Below are positions 13,671 through 27,625 of a DNA stretch of 64,000 bases, one piece after another. The stretch spans positions 14,939,322 to 15,003,321 of the forward strand of contig NC_135570.1 of NCBI RefSeq assembly GCF_964340395.1, in the 5' to 3' direction. The position numbers and the translations under genes are program-made. Under the pieces are notes generated by a model. It saw only the letters and a program-made list of their open reading frames with translations. It did no database searches and was not told the DNA's origin. Each line of letters begins with the position of its first letter. Position 1 is the first letter of the stretch. The DNA comes from Glandiceps talaboti (taxonomy: Eukaryota; Hemichordata; Enteropneusta; Spengelidae).

Positions 13671-14075
13671 GGGAAAAACAAAAGCTGATATACCCACATG
13701 ACTTGATTCGAGGCTGGAGATAAAACAGCCATGTTTATACTGCAATACTGCCAAATTGAATCAATATCACAAGTTCACACTCAAGACTACCGTGAGTCTT
13801 TCTGAGGATACCAAGGGAAGACATCAAATTATTCACTGTTAGTATTTGGATTTCATAATAAGAGTCTAGAATCAACAAGGATATGTCTGGCGCTGGTGAA
13901 GGAAAAAGGGATATTTGAATGTCTATTTAATACTGTACATGTAAAGTCAGAAGAAAGAAATACAATGTTTCAAGTCTCATAACAAATAAATAGCAGGAAT
14001 CTAACTTTTACGAGTGTTGATACATGTACATGCAGGGAATGTATAACTATAAACAACAAAGAAGTTTAAATACAC

Positions 14076-14400
14076 GTTAGAATGCGTATGAGTACAGGAG
14101 CATTATCGTGCAGCCGTATGCGTCATTCATGTTAGAATGCGTATGAGTACAGGAGCTTTATCGTGCAGTCGCATGCGTCATTTACATTAGAATGCGTATG
14201 AGTACAGGAGCATTATCGTGCAGCCGTATGCGTCATTCACGTTAGAATGCGTATGAGTACAGGAGCATTATCGTGCCGCCGTATGCGTCATTCATGTTAG
14301 AATGCGTATGAGTACAGGAGCATTATCGTGCAGCCGTATGCGTCATTCATGTTAGAATGCGTATGAGTACAGGAGCATTATCATGCAGCTGTATGCGTAA
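14076..14400. repeat. 55-bp minisatellite, six copies
   Basis: GTTAGAATGCGTATGAGTAC starts at 14076, 14131, 14186, 14241, 14296 and 14351, exactly 55 bp apart. Units contain ATGCGTATG and GTATGCGTCA words and are relatively CpG-rich for this region. Confidence 0.98.
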
Positions 14401-15117
14401 TGAAGCAAACAAAATTGTATTTAGTTGCACGTTCAGAACACAAACGTGAAAGATAGTGGAATGTGAATGCGCACATTGGCATCTTCTGTCCAGAAGGTCA
14501 CACACATGACTTTGTTTTCTAAACATGTCATTACTAAACTGTCATCGTCAGTATTTGTACCATTTTCCCGCAAATACCCAAACGAAAAACCGAACAATTA
14601 GTTTACAGTTATGCTTCCAAACTTTGATGTAGAGGTTCACTCCTATTATAAATGGATATTATACATGTACACATATGTAGGCATGATAAGAGAAATTTGA
14701 TGGTATAACAAGACTGACTTCTGTTCTACCATTGTTAGCAAGTCATCTACATTTCAGGTAGTGAGCAAAAGTCTATCTCAAGGGAGAAACCAAATTACCC
14801 TTGTTAGTACTTAGTTACAGCTGATACTAACAAATAACTAACATTCATGATGAAATGTTACATATTATGTAAAGTTGAGATAAAGAAAAGTATGTGACTT
14901 CACCCAGAAGAGGTAACATAATGTCTTCATGCCTATAACATAACTTAATCATTAATGTATTGTATATATCTCGGGAATGCAATTCTTTAGCATTTGCTGA
15001 TTACAGTGTTCAAGGAAACTCAAACACATGCTATATTACATTTTAAATTGAGCAAAAAAATCACCTACTATACAACATTGTGAACTAGAGGTCAAAATTA
15101 TGTCAAAATTAGGTAGA

Positions 15118-15206
15118 ATCCAATATGGCTGCCTAATCCAATATGGCTGCCAATCCAATATGGCTGCCTAATCCAATATGGCTGCCCAATCCAATATGGC
15201 TGCCTA
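15118..15206. repeat. Short tandem CCAATATGGCTGCC repeat, five copies
   Basis: AATCCAATATGGCTGCC is repeated five times with small spacing differences. The ATGGCTGCC core resembles a YY1-type recognition word. The same word recurs in the 151-bp satellite at 45 kb. Confidence 0.9.
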
Positions 15207-15843
15207 CTACTGTTGTTAACTCAATGATAAGTGAAAAAGATTGTTGGTTTCCTGGAAAACAAGATGATAAAGCTCCATATTTCTTTGATTATTTCAAAAC
15301 AACCACGCCTTGTGTTTATATGGGAAACTTTGGGGAGATTCTTAACAACTTTGATTTGTTCTATGGAATAGGTCCCAAGGCTCATATTTTACCATTACTA
15401 AAAGATGTAACATGCCGCATGTAATTTATCAATATTGATTTTTATATCAAAGATACAAAGTCATTTTCTGTTATCATTAATATCAATGTCATCTATCATT
15501 CTGGGGATGATAAAAATCTCTAATTATTTTACGTCAATCTGTACAATCTACCATGTATTCTTTGAAAAAAATGTAAATCTGAAAAAAGAACACCTTGGGT
15601 TAGTTAGGCAGAATTAGTGTTAGGCTTGTTGTGTTTAATTCAATTTGGCATGTTTCATAAAGTGGTGGAATTCCTAACCTGAAGAATTCTTTCATAAATT
15701 TTATGAACAACACATTGGAATAAGTCATAATTTTCCTAAAACAGTTGTAAAATTATGAAAGCAATGGGCCACAACAGAAATGTCGAAGTTTTATAATAAG
15801 TGATGAGTAAACTGCTGCTCATTAAAGCACTCATGTTGTAGTT

Positions 15844-16199
15844 TTAAAGTGACCATAGAGATGAAGATTTGGTATTTATTTCAGATTTTTAATTCATAAA
15901 ACAATTTTATCATGGCTTCCTACTTGAAAAATCAATGTGAAACAACATAGACTCAGTCTGTATTTTTAACTCAATGAATTGTAAAAATCTGAAACCTGTG
16001 TTAAAAAGTTTGTTATTGTACGTACAATAACAACGATTTTACATATTTTATTAATCATTTGCAATTTATTGAGTTATAAACAAGGACTTGGTATATGTTG
16101 ATTCATATTGATTTTCCAAGTCGGAAGCCATGATGAAATCGTTTTATACATTAAAAATCAAAAATAAATACCAAATCCTCAACCATGTGACCACTTTAA
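15844..16199. mobile_element. 348-bp foldback MITE flanked by TTAA
   Basis: TTAA at 15844-15847 and 16196-16199 flank ends AGTG...CACT. The whole interval 15848-16195 folds on itself about a centre at 16021/16022, with the core TTATTGTACGTACAATAA. Arm landmarks include GATTTGGTATTTATTT against AAATAAATACCAAATC, and ATCATGGCTTCC against GGAAGCCATGAT. TTAA target sites are typical of piggyBac and Kolobok-type elements. It has no coding capacity. Confidence 0.9.
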
Positions 16200-16784
16200 T
16201 GATGAAAATACTAATTCAATGTAGAAAACTGTTCAGTGAACTCCAGTATAACATCTTTGAAAGAGCTTTACCAATATTCAGAACACATATGAAGTTTTAT
16301 GTTACTTTCCCAATATCCACTAGGGAATCTCGGTATTAGCGAGGAAAAATGGGCAGACAATGTCTACATTGAGCCATTTATAATTGAAGTTTTATATTAA
16401 CAAGACCATTAATTTTTCAGCAGATGATTGAAAATAATAGACAGGTGATGGAATAGTTGATTAATTTTGAATAATAAGGTATTCATATATGCAGAAGGCA
16501 AAAAATGATATTTCACAAAGAACTTATTAAAATGCCTCTCTTGCATTCATCCTGTCTTGACTACTCATAGCTTGAATAGAAAGTGACTTTTCTCTTGATG
16601 AATTTTTCACAAGTTAATCTTTTGCAGAAATTAAAACAGATTCTATTAGTGCATTTGCAAGTTGTGTAATAAAAAGTCTCAATCTTTGTATCATGCACAT
16701 ATTGAGGTCTCCTTCAGTATTAACATCCATACATGTAATGAAACGAAGCCATGATGTAAGTTATAGAGAACTAATAAATGTCTT

Positions 16785-17290
16785 GACATTTGAATGGAGA
16801 GATATAAAACTGTGAATAGAGAGATGAAAAATAAAGTGCAGAGATATAAAATTTTGAATGGAGAGATATGAAAATTTGAATGGAGAAAAATAGAAATTTG
16901 AATGGAGAGATACAAGTTTGAATGCAGAGATATAAAAAATTGAATGGAGAGATACAGAAATTTGAATGGAGAGATATATAAATTTGAATGCAGAGATATA
17001 GAAATTGATTGCAGAGATATAGAAATTTGAATGGCGAGATATAGAAATTTGAATGCAGAGATATAGAAATTTGAATGGCGAGATATAGAAATTTGAATGG
17101 AGAGATATAGAAATTGATTGCAGAGATATAGAAATTTGAATGGAGAGATATAGAAATTTGAATGGCGAGATATAGAAATTTAAATGGAGAGATGTAGAAA
17201 TTTGAATGGAGAGATATAGAAATTTGATTGCAGAGATATAGAAATTTAAATGGAGAGATATAAAAATTTGAATGGAGAGATAAAAAGTTA
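16785..17290. repeat. 22-bp minisatellite, about 23 copies
   Basis: Units of about 22 bp based on AGAGATATAGAAATTTGAATGG, with variants (TGCAGAG, TGGCGAG, a shorter GAAATTGATTG). Frames across it are repeat translations. Its right edge abuts sequence related to the TTAA element at 56.7-57.0 kb. Confidence 0.97.
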
Positions 17291-17299
17291 ACAACTCTA

Positions 17300-17515
17300 A
17301 AATGGTACTTAAGATATAACTTATACTTAACGTAATTTATGATACTTATCAAAAAATGTTCAGGAAGTTCAACTAACTATGCAATCAATGCCTGAATACA
17401 ATCGTAATGTTATAGAAGACATGTATCAACAGTAACACTATACTGGAATATTGTTTTATTTAAGTGTTTTCACTTGAGTAAGAAGCTTATAAACTTGAAG
17501 TTTGTGCCACTGTGG
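17300..17515 (+). mobile_element. Truncated relative of the 56675-57048 element
   Basis: It shares, in the same orientation, CTATGCAATCAA, CAATCGTAATGTTATAGAAG, ACATGTATC, TTTTCACTTGAGT and AAGCTTATAAA with 56880-57045. Its left half appears to be missing or replaced by the adjacent 22-bp array. Confidence 0.75.
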
Positions 17516-18194
17516 TATTTGAATAGTGCGCTGTTTGGGCTTTTAACACCTCCTTTACGTATTACTTATTAATGGACATTACTGCACCACTTGAAGAAAA
17601 AAGGAAACTCAAAAGATGAATTTAGTGCATTTTTTGTTTAAACCTTGTCAGTTGATTTTAGTTTTTATAACGATATACATGTAATCTTAATATTCATCAT
17701 TGGAGTGTACGTAAACAAAGTTTACAATATTTATTGTGAGATTACTCAACCCACGTGATGGAACTAAAGGATTTAGTAAGGCAGTCAATTTCCGATGTGA
17801 ATGGGTAACATCTACATTATTAAACAACTTCCTGTATCATCATGCAAAGATGAACAATGTGATCAGCAGTGTGGCTGTATGCATGAAATGATCAAGAAAT
17901 ATATGAATGTTACCAAATTTGTATATTAGGTATTTGTTAAAATTGTGAACATTGCTCACAGAGCAGTAACTGTGAAGTAGTCGTTGTGAACTGTAGGTAT
18001 TGTTTCCTACTTCAATCTTGATGCCCTTCACTTTTCAGCATATTGCTTTTTCATGGTGTGATCACGTTTACTGAGGCGATAATATTGTTTGATCTAGGTG
18101 AAACACAAGTCAAAAGAATTAGTGAAACCTGATAAGAGTTTTCATACCTGGAGTTTGCTTTCTGGGAAAAAATGATAATGTAAGTGGAAAGATA

Positions 18195-18470
18195 AGAGGA
18201 CTGTGTGAACAAGCTATGGACATCATGAATGGAAACTGTTAAAAACTGTCTTAATTTGTGATCCATTTGGGGAAAAAATGGTACTAATACATGCTAAGAG
18301 TGCTGTTAGCAAGCTAATGGACATCATGAAAGGAAATTGTTTAAAACTGTCTTAATTTGTGATCCATTGGAAATAAAAATATGGTACTAATACGTTCTAA
18401 GGAGTGCTGTTAACAAGTCATGGACATCATGAAATGAAACTGTCTTGCTAATCTGTGATCCATCAATGCT
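18195..18470. repeat. ~110-bp tandem repeat, 2.5 copies
   Basis: GGACATCATGAA, AAACTGTCTTAATTTGTGATCC and ATGGTACTAATAC recur about every 105-115 bp with divergence. Confidence 0.8.
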
Positions 18471-20279
18471 CCATCAAGATATAAGATAATGCTTCCTGTA
18501 GCATCTATGAAGCCCCCAAGCTGTCCAAAGACAAATCTTTCACCTGGTACAAGAGACTTAAGTTTAGCATTGATTCATCAAATGCTATTTGCTTCCTGTC
18601 CACCTTCCATCAGAACAGATTATATAAAACATACAAGTTGTACTCACGGCGCTATGTCTGATGTCTTAACCTGTTGACCTGTGTAGGTGAACTTGCTAAG
18701 AAATTTACCATAAGGTGGTTTAATCTGTTAACCTTTGTGGGTAAACTAAGATATATGTATATGCCATGCTGTGGTTTAGTCTGTTAACATGTATATAGGT
18801 CTGTTAACATGTATCTAATCACCAAGAAACACTTGATACACTCCTTGCTGAGTGTTAAATTAATCCTCAGTGAAATTCATTGCATGAATTTGAAATTCCT
18901 GTGGTGGTATCAGGACATATGTACCCACAATTTAAAAAACTCTGAAAGACTTCATTTCAGTTATGAATTTTATTTCATTATTTCCAGTGGTGTGTTTTTC
19001 TGCAATGAAAATATTTTGATACATAGGAATGATGCGGAATCAGCAAAAAATTCTGTCCCGGAAAAACAGCCAGTTTCTCTTTCCAGTGGAAGTTGGATCC
19101 TATGCATGTATCTGCTTTACAATGTACATGTATATTTACTGTAGCAAGACAATTCTATTTCCAATGTGTATATATGAATAGATGAACTACAATAGATATA
19201 AGTTTAAATTGCAATTTGACGTTTGAATATAAATGTAATGATTCAGAAATAATTACAAAATTATCACACACCAGCAGTTCAATGTAGTAAATAGCATAGT
19301 TGAACTGCTTTTGTCTTATCACCTTTAATAGTAAATTATTTGACCCACCATGATAATGAACATTTTTGGTCAATATAATGAAGATTTGATGTAATAAATA
19401 TGAAAACGAAGACGTTTGTGACTTTTAAAAGTCAGCATGCTATTTCCGTGCCCTTTTTCGCATTACATCAAATGGTCTCCACAGTGTTTGCTGTCAAGTT
19501 CATTTACCAAATCTCATTTACTTTCAATGAATGATTCATAACTAGAATGCAGAGGAATATATTTCTACATCCATAATAGAATATTGACATTTAGGTAACA
19601 ATTTTCTCACAAAAGATGTGATCAATTTTTGAAGGTCAACTATCCATCTTTTCTATAGCGTTAGCCACAAAATTGACAATTTTATCCATGGTTTATCACC
19701 CAATGGGCTCAGCATAAACAATGACGCATGTTGTATCTATTATTAGCCAATTGTTCCATAGAAACCAAAACATTATGTTGTTAGGTAGGAGATTACAGTG
19801 AGATGGTGATGGGTGATCCAGTTGCGTTTAGTGAAGTGAAACCGCAGTGTTTATTTGATGGGTGGCAAAGTCCTCTATCGACAACTTTGATGCATGAAAT
19901 GTAGAAGAAATGGTGACCGACTGTAAGATAAATCAGACTTGATTTACATAATGTATCACAGGACGTTTCCTTTTATCAATTTGTTAACAATGGTAGGTTT
20001 TCATTGTAGGATGTTGTAAAACACAGTTGTGTAGCAATTTAGTGAATTTTGACAAGAAACCTCGGCTAATTTAAATATCAGGTATTGTATAAACTAGTGC
20101 GCATATCTTATCATTAAAAACCGACAAAATAAAAACGTCCTTCTATTTATTTTGTTGTGTATTTCAAAGATAATACAGACAAGAGTGATTCAATAACACA
20201 GAACGAGAATAATGAAAAGCGACAACAGGAACAAGCACACCATCCTTTGTCGTATTGGAACCGGTGTTTATCACTAATT

Positions 20280-20580
20280 CTCTTGTCTATGATTTGGTAT
20301 ATATGGTTTCCATGGTTATTGATGACTACTAGTTATAGGTGAATGCAGTTGTCTTGAGTAGTCATAGTAGGGTGGTTGTCGTGGTAGCCATACTTATGTG
20401 GTTGCCATGGTATTGACTTCCTAGTTGTATGGTTGTCTTTGTGTTGTTGAGTAGTCATAGTTGCATGGTTGTCATGGTAGCTATGTGGTTGCCTTGGTAT
20501 TGACTATTCCTAGTTCAGAGCTGTATGGTTGCCATTGTACTGACAACTCATAGTTGTATGGTTGCCATGGTTTTGTAGAC
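20280..20580. repeat. Degenerate repeat rich in GTTGCCATGG
   Basis: Irregular units combine TAGTTGTATGGTTG, CCATGGTATTGAC and GTAGTCATAG. The GTTGCCATGG words resemble half of an RFX-type X-box palindrome. Confidence 0.6.
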
Positions 20581-20662
20581 TTCTGCATCATTTGTTAAAA
20601 AACATTATAGAGATAAAACAACATCTGTGGTAAGTCAAGTGTTCTTTAGTGTTGTGTCTTTT

Positions 20663-20674
20663 GTACATACATAC

Positions 20675-20705
<31 letters not shown>

Positions 20706-20714
20706 CATACATAC

Positions 20715-20745
<31 letters not shown>

Positions 20746-20956
20746 CATACATACATACATACATACATACATACATACATACATACATACATACATACAT
20801 ACATACATACATACATACATACATAAACACATGCACAAATGCATGCATGCATACACACATACATGTACATACATACATACACACACATACATACATGTAC
20901 ATACATACACACACATACATGTACACACATACACACACACACATACATATATACAA
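20663..20956. repeat. (CATA)n microsatellite, second array
   Basis: A nearly pure ACAT run to about 20825, then mixed CATA, CATG and CA blocks. No coding meaning. Confidence 0.98.
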
Positions 20957-22873
20957 CTAATGGATACGTGACTGAGTTTATGCTTATACAAATATGCAGG
21001 CATCAAAACTATAACAATACCATTTCAAATCACTTTTACCAACATAATGTTCCTATTCATATAAAATAAACTCAACTGTTACAGATAATAATGGATTTTA
21101 ATGACTTCCCCCATTTAATGCCCTCTTTTATTCATCACACATTTCGGAATTAACTGTCAATTACAGCTTTTGATGAAATTTTCTGAAATAGAATTGCCTG
21201 GCAGGTTTTATTTATGGGATAGGGGTGGGGATGTTCATTTGCATACCGTATAGCTAAATACTCAAATCTTGATATGCGATTATTACTGTGTATGATAATA
21301 ACATTGCAATGAAGTTACAGCTAAAATGATGTTGGTTTGGTGTTTCACTCATGGAACATTACATTTTTGACACAAAGATTGACATATTTCAACTCTCTAG
21401 AACAATAACAGAGAGACACAATAAACACAGCAGGATCCTTTGCCCAATCACATTGAACACCGATAAGCATTACTATTCTTTCACAGTTTAGTAATACAGG
21501 CTTCTAATGAAAACATTACACATGGACTTGATGATTTTAATGACAGCAATTGTTTATTTTTTAACATAATCAACATATCAACTTCACTACTTCTACATCC
21601 CCACTGTTCACAGCAGCTATGTAATTGTTTCTTTTGCATTACAAGTTGTCTGAGGGTGTGTAAAAAACGTCATGTTACATGAGTGAATCACCACACCAAC
21701 ATCTTAAACTTATGGTGACTTTCTTTGACTCAGTAATACCTTAAAGACCGTAAATGTTTGTGTAAATAAAATGAAGCAAAAATAATTCAAAGGAAGGCAT
21801 TTTATTCTATACATGAGATTTTGAAGAATAACAGAGAGGAGGAAATGTCAGATTGATTAATATTAATAATCAACCTAAATGGAACACAGGTAGATTATAG
21901 ATATGTAAGAATTTCAACAAGAATAACGTTGTGATGCTACAACCAAAGATACATTATGCATAAATTGTAGGAATTCTTCTATCGAGAGACACCTGGAGAT
22001 TTCTAAATAAGAACATCAAAGTGAATCATGCAACATATGTTCATGTTAGAGAGATTCTGTGTTCTACTATTTATGAAAAGATCAATAGTGAAAAAAATGG
22101 ACCATCTAATTATAAGCAATGTGTGTGCAAGCAGATGTGAGGTGGATTTATTTCTTAGAGACGCAGGTGTGAGCAAGTGAAATAGATAACAAATCTCAAA
22201 AAAAATAATGAAAGAAATTTTAATATATCTGAAAGACATCAGTGCTTTGTTTTCCTTTCGGGTAGTAAAGTAGGTAAAAATAACCCTCGTTCCCCAGGTG
22301 CTTTTGCTTGGATTCCCATCACAGTGACACTGCAAGGCATGGGCATCTATATGCAAGTTTTACCAGATTTCTGCTGATGGGTACCCAAACCTGAAAATCA
22401 AGAACACAGTGTACAGTACGTTATATTTTAGACATGTAAATTCCTATCTTTTCATGCACTTAGATGTACCTGTGCATTATTTCTGAACTTCTTGTTCTCT
22501 TGAATGGAATTGTTTCACAATTTGAGTATGAAATAATGATGTGTTTATATAAAATAGAGGGATTTATTTTTCAATTTGAAGTATGAAAGCATCCTGTCTA
22601 GCAGGACTACGTCTGTCTTTTGTGTATGTGTCTTGTACAGGTATAGATTTGATATAAACTCATTCTGTAGATTTGAACAAATTAAAGCGTTATTCATGTC
22701 TACTGCAGTCATCCCCCAAAATCAATTTAGATCCCCAAGGCTTTATTTCCTTCAAAATCAATGCCTGGAAACTAATCAATGTGCCAGTCTCTAGTAGTTA
22801 TGAATTGAAACTTGTGTAGTTCACTTTAGTTATCAATATGGACTTATTTGTGAGACAATAGGGCATCAAGCAT

Positions 22874-23988
22874 CATGTTGTCCTGTCCAACTGATTCATT
22901 GCTATCCTGTCCTACTGATTCAATGCTATCCTGTCCTACTGATTCATTGCTATCCTGTCCTACTGATTCAATGCTATCCTGTCCAGCTGAGTTCATGTTG
23001 TCCTGTCCAAACTGATTCATTGCTATCCTGTCCTACTGATTCAATGCTATCCTGTCCAGCTGAGTTCATGTTGTCCTGTCCTACTGATTCATTGCTATCC
23101 TGTCCAGCTGAGTTCATGTTGTCCTGTCCTACTGATTCATTGCTATCCTGTCCTACTGATTCAATGCTATCCTGTCCAGCTGAGTTCATGTTGTCCTGTC
23201 CTACTGATTCATTGCTATCCTGTCCAGCTGAGTTCATGTTGTCCTGTCCTACTGATTCATTGCTATCCTGTCCAGCTGAGTTCATGTTGTCCTGTCCAAA
23301 CTGATTCATTGCTATCCTGTCCTACTGATTCAATGCTATCCTGTCCAGCTGAGTTCATGTTGTCCTGTCCTACTGATTCATTGCTATCCTGTCCAGCTGA
23401 GTTCATGTTGTCCTGTCCTACTGATTCATTGCTATCCTGTCCAACTGATTCATTGCTATCCTGTCCAGCTGAGTTCATGTTGTCCTGTCCTACTGATTCA
23501 TTGCTATCCTGTCCAGCTGAGTTCATGTTGTCCTGTCCTACTGATTCATTGCTATCCTGTCCAGCTGAGTTCATGTTGTCCTGTCCTACTGATTCATTGC
23601 TATCCTGTCCTACTGATTCAATGCTATCCTGTCCAGCTGAGTTCATGTTGTCCTGTCCTACTGATTCATTGCTATCCTGTCCTACTGATTCAATGCTATC
23701 CTGTCCAGCTGAGTTCATGTTGTCCTGTCCAACTGATTCATTGCTATCCTGTCCTACTGATTCATTGCTATCCTGTCCTACTGATTCATTGCTATCCTGT
23801 CCAGCTGAGTTCATGTTGTCCTGTCCTACTGATTCATTGCTATCCTGTCCTACTGATTCATTGCTATCCTGTCCAGCTGAGTTCATGTTGTCCTGTTCTA
23901 CTGATTCATTGCTATCCTGTCCTACTGATTCATTGCTATCCTGTCCAACTGATTCATTGCTACCTGTCCAGCTGAGTTCATGTTGTCC
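22874..23988. repeat. 24-bp minisatellite, about 46 copies of two unit types
   Basis: Type A units contain CCTGTCCTACTGATTCATTG and type B units CCTGTCCAGCTGAGTTCATG, each 24 bp. They are interspersed in recurring A-B, A-A-B patterns. Because 24 is divisible by three, long frames are open on both strands (8-residue repeats such as LSCPTDSL or GQDSNESV). One-base insertions near 23008 and 23297 (CCAAACTG) break them. No start context, splice signal or protein similarity supports translation. Confidence 0.97.
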
Positions 23989-24784
23989 ATGTCAGCAAAA
24001 ATTCTTTTTGTTTAATTTTACTGAATTCTTATATTTTCACCAACAGTGTCTTCTTTTCTTCCAGAATTCTTGATGTTTAATTGGTTTTTTTCCTGACAGA
24101 TAATCATGAAATAATTGATTGCTTCTGTCAAAATTGTAATTTTATCATTAATTATTTCAATTCAACTTGCCAGAATTACAAGAGAAGGTATAATCATACA
24201 CGACTTAGTTAGATGTATTTTGGAATTCTCTCAAATTTTGCTGTTTTTATTTTTGGGCCAAATTACAAAAGACATTAATGGCATTTATTAAAATTTCAGG
24301 GAAATGTGTTGGTATAAAGTACATTCATTATTAAATAAAGAAACAAATAAGAATAATTTCATTTATTAAAAACAAAATTGTAATCCAAATCCAAGAAAAA
24401 AAACATTTAACAGGTAAAGAAAAAATACTGCTAACTATAGTCTGTTTAATAATGAGTGAAACTAAGAGGAAATGATTGATTTTTTTGGACACACAGCCAA
24501 AAGATACAAGTGATCTTTTGCAAAGCTGTTCATTAGTCATGTAAGATAATCGAATCTAAAGCTGCATTTAGTTGTCTTGTTTTTCTGCTCAATCCAATTA
24601 AACTTCATTGACAAGCTGTCGGACAGGAATCTAAATTTGACTGCAAGTATCAGCCATCTTTAATCCTATCCCCTGCAGGGAACAAGCTGATCAAATTTTG
24701 GACACAAAATTTTCCATTCAGGTTGTATTTGTAATTTTCAGGGTCTTAACTGGAAGACGATTTCGATTTTGCACAAACGTGGAC

Positions 24785-25230
24785 CAATTTTTTTGAGAAA
24801 ATTTCAGAAAGATCACATTGAAATATCTAATCACAAATTTGACCCTGTTCATCCTGAAGAACATCGGTGTATAGTTTGGATATAAAAAATTTGCAGGTAG
24901 ATTTTATCTGTAATTTTCAACATCTAGACAGAGTAAAAAACTCTGCTAATTCTGCCTTTGAGGTTAACGCTATCCAATTTTTTGAGAAAATTTTGGAAAG
25001 ATGTCACTGAAAATTATAGGAATATGTTTGACATGACAAAGATTTTGATGTTTAACATTTTTGGAGAAAATTTTGTAAAGATAACACTATGTGAAGATTA
25101 TATGTGAGAAGGTTCATATCAGGGGTGATTTCTTTTCTTAAGTACTGGAGTGCTCCTGAGAAAGATTTGGGCAAATATTGATGTTGGATTAACAGTTTTG
25201 GAGAAAATTTAGAAAGATAACATGATAATG
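24785..25230. repeat. Loose repeat of TTTTTGAGAAAATTTTGGAAAG
   Basis: About four diverged copies of a TTTTGGAGAAAATTT-AAAGAT-ACA block near 24790, 24978, 25062 and 25196, with irregular spacing. Confidence 0.55.
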
Positions 25231-27625
25231 TATAATGTATGTAGAGGTAATTAATGTTGATGTCTTTTGAGAATCAGTACAATGGCCGTGTGCCTCCTGA
25301 AAAAAAAAGACCTTTAAAAATGTTGATGCAGGATCAGATGCTAGCAGGTAATTGGCATACTTTGAGTAATCTCTGATAGTCCTCCCACCTTGTATTAGGT
25401 ACAAATGTACATAGGATAGCAGCCTTCATATTGTCCTTCTATATGCATCATCTCTGTTTACCTACCTGCAGGCAGGGTGCCATGGAAACCATGAATTAAT
25501 ATCAGGATTCCAACTCATGATACCTTTTATGGATAGAGCATAGATCCTTCAGGATAAATCGTTCAGTTTCCATAGCAATGTTAACTTGTTTTTTTCATAA
25601 ATGGGTAAAGTTCCTTGACGTTGGTTCTTTTTGACGTCAGGTGTTATGAAATTCATATTGTAAGGTATTATTTTAGAGAACGGCAAATATCAGTATTTTG
25701 GTTCATCAGAAATTATCACGTCGTTAAAATATTAACTGTGTATTTTTGAGAAAATAAAATTGGTAATCAAACCTTTACAGTTAGTATTTATAATTTCTTG
25801 ATTGTAATTTGGTATTTGCTCTTTGAATATTTATGAATTAATATGTGGCTGTTTCAATTATGAAATTTTATGAAATTGAAATGCAGTTGTATGAAATTAA
25901 AACATTCTTGTTTCTATGTGATTACTTTATGAAATTAATATGTACCAGTTTCAATTTCAAATTGTGTAAGATTTTAAATGCACCAATTTCCAAAATTGTT
26001 TGAGGGTTAAAAAACCAAATTGACTGGAATTTTGTTATTATTATAATGTACTAGGAAATGCAAAATTTTGCTATAAAATAGGTCCCCAACACCAATACTG
26101 CCCTCAACGTTTATACTGTCTGTCATCCTGAAAATAATAATTGATAACACCTTCCAGATTAATTTCGGGAATTCCGATGGCGTTAGGAAATGAAAAAATA
26201 TTGGTCATTATTTTGATCAATTTTCCAATGATCAAAATATCACCAATATTTTGGTCATTGCAAAAGTGTTGGCCATCACTTTGGTCACAGTTGAATTTTA
26301 TACGTTGATCAATTTCAACAAAGTATAGATGAATTATATCAAGATTAAGTAATGTTAGGATATATACATGCTGTGATTAATGTTTGCTTTGCTTTGAAAT
26401 ATAAAAAAAGAGACGTTTTCTGAAAGCTATCATAATTTCCCAAATTAATCTGGAAGGAGATTTTGTGATATTATATGATTCATCTAAAACTATTACTGAG
26501 ATGAGTTTCATTTACAGAATTTTTAATTTATTATTTATGATATGATGTGGTTATACTGTCATGTGAAGTAGGCTGACTGTCTTATGAGATGAGTGTAAAC
26601 CCACGTACATAGTGATGGTAATATATCATCATTTACGTGAAATAGAAACAGAAATCAAATTAAGAGAAAGGCAGAAACACTAATTGGATTTTATAGGCAG
26701 CTCTGAACACAGTTTAACTTTACATGCATCTTTCATGTCCACTCATCATCTTTGTTTTTATGCCATAATGGTATAGCCCAGATCCATCTGTCCCTTCCAT
26801 CAGTGGTTGAGTCCAGTGTTTCAGTGCAGCCATGTGCCCCTTTCTATAATGGTTCAACCGCGTTTCAACTGACTCAAAGGCTGTACATGTACAAAAAATA
26901 TATCCATAGTCAAGTTCATTGTCAACCAGTAGTAACCTGTCACATGAAAATTCTGCCCATGGTGAACTTGAAGATATGTCCTGTCAAAAAATAGTTCAAA
27001 TCGATATTATTAAAACATCACCTGCACCATGTTCCATAGGGAGCCAATTTAAAACTCAGTTTTCATTTTTGGAAGGTTTGATCTTCAACTGGGCTATTAC
27101 TTTCAATAAAATATCCTGTCATGTCAGAGTTTTCCGAGACAAAAATGATATACTTTCAGTGCTTTTGTAATGGGGTGTGCGGCATGCTCCCTACATGTAT
27201 GGTTTTTGCGATGTGTATTACAGGCTTATTACAAGAAGGCTTTTAGTAGGTCACTTATTTCATCTTGAGTCTTTTATATTTTAAAGTCAGAAATCAATAT
27301 TAATAAATGAGTATGTCAAAATCAATAATGGCCATTTATGACTTATAATTACAAGTATGAGTAATAAGTCGACATATGAATATTTATGAAATGAAAAACA
27401 TCCGTAACTTTGTAAAAAGTAGACTGCAGATTTTTTATCCAATCAGCAACTGTTAATTATGTATGTATTACAATAATAATATCAGTATTAATGATATATA
27501 GTTCAGAAATTCAGTATTGTCAGATGCACGAAAAAACCAAAGTATTATAAAGAGAACCCTACTATGTTGTTTGGTAGGGTCAAAGGTCAAACTCAGCCTC
27601 GCCATTCATAGAGTGTGCATGTCAC

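Noticed and set aside
23263-24073. 207- and 254-codon frames (GQDSNESV / LSCPTDSL repeats)
   Set aside because: A 24-bp minisatellite keeps both strands open. One-base insertions interrupt it, and no splice sites or conserved sequence support a protein.
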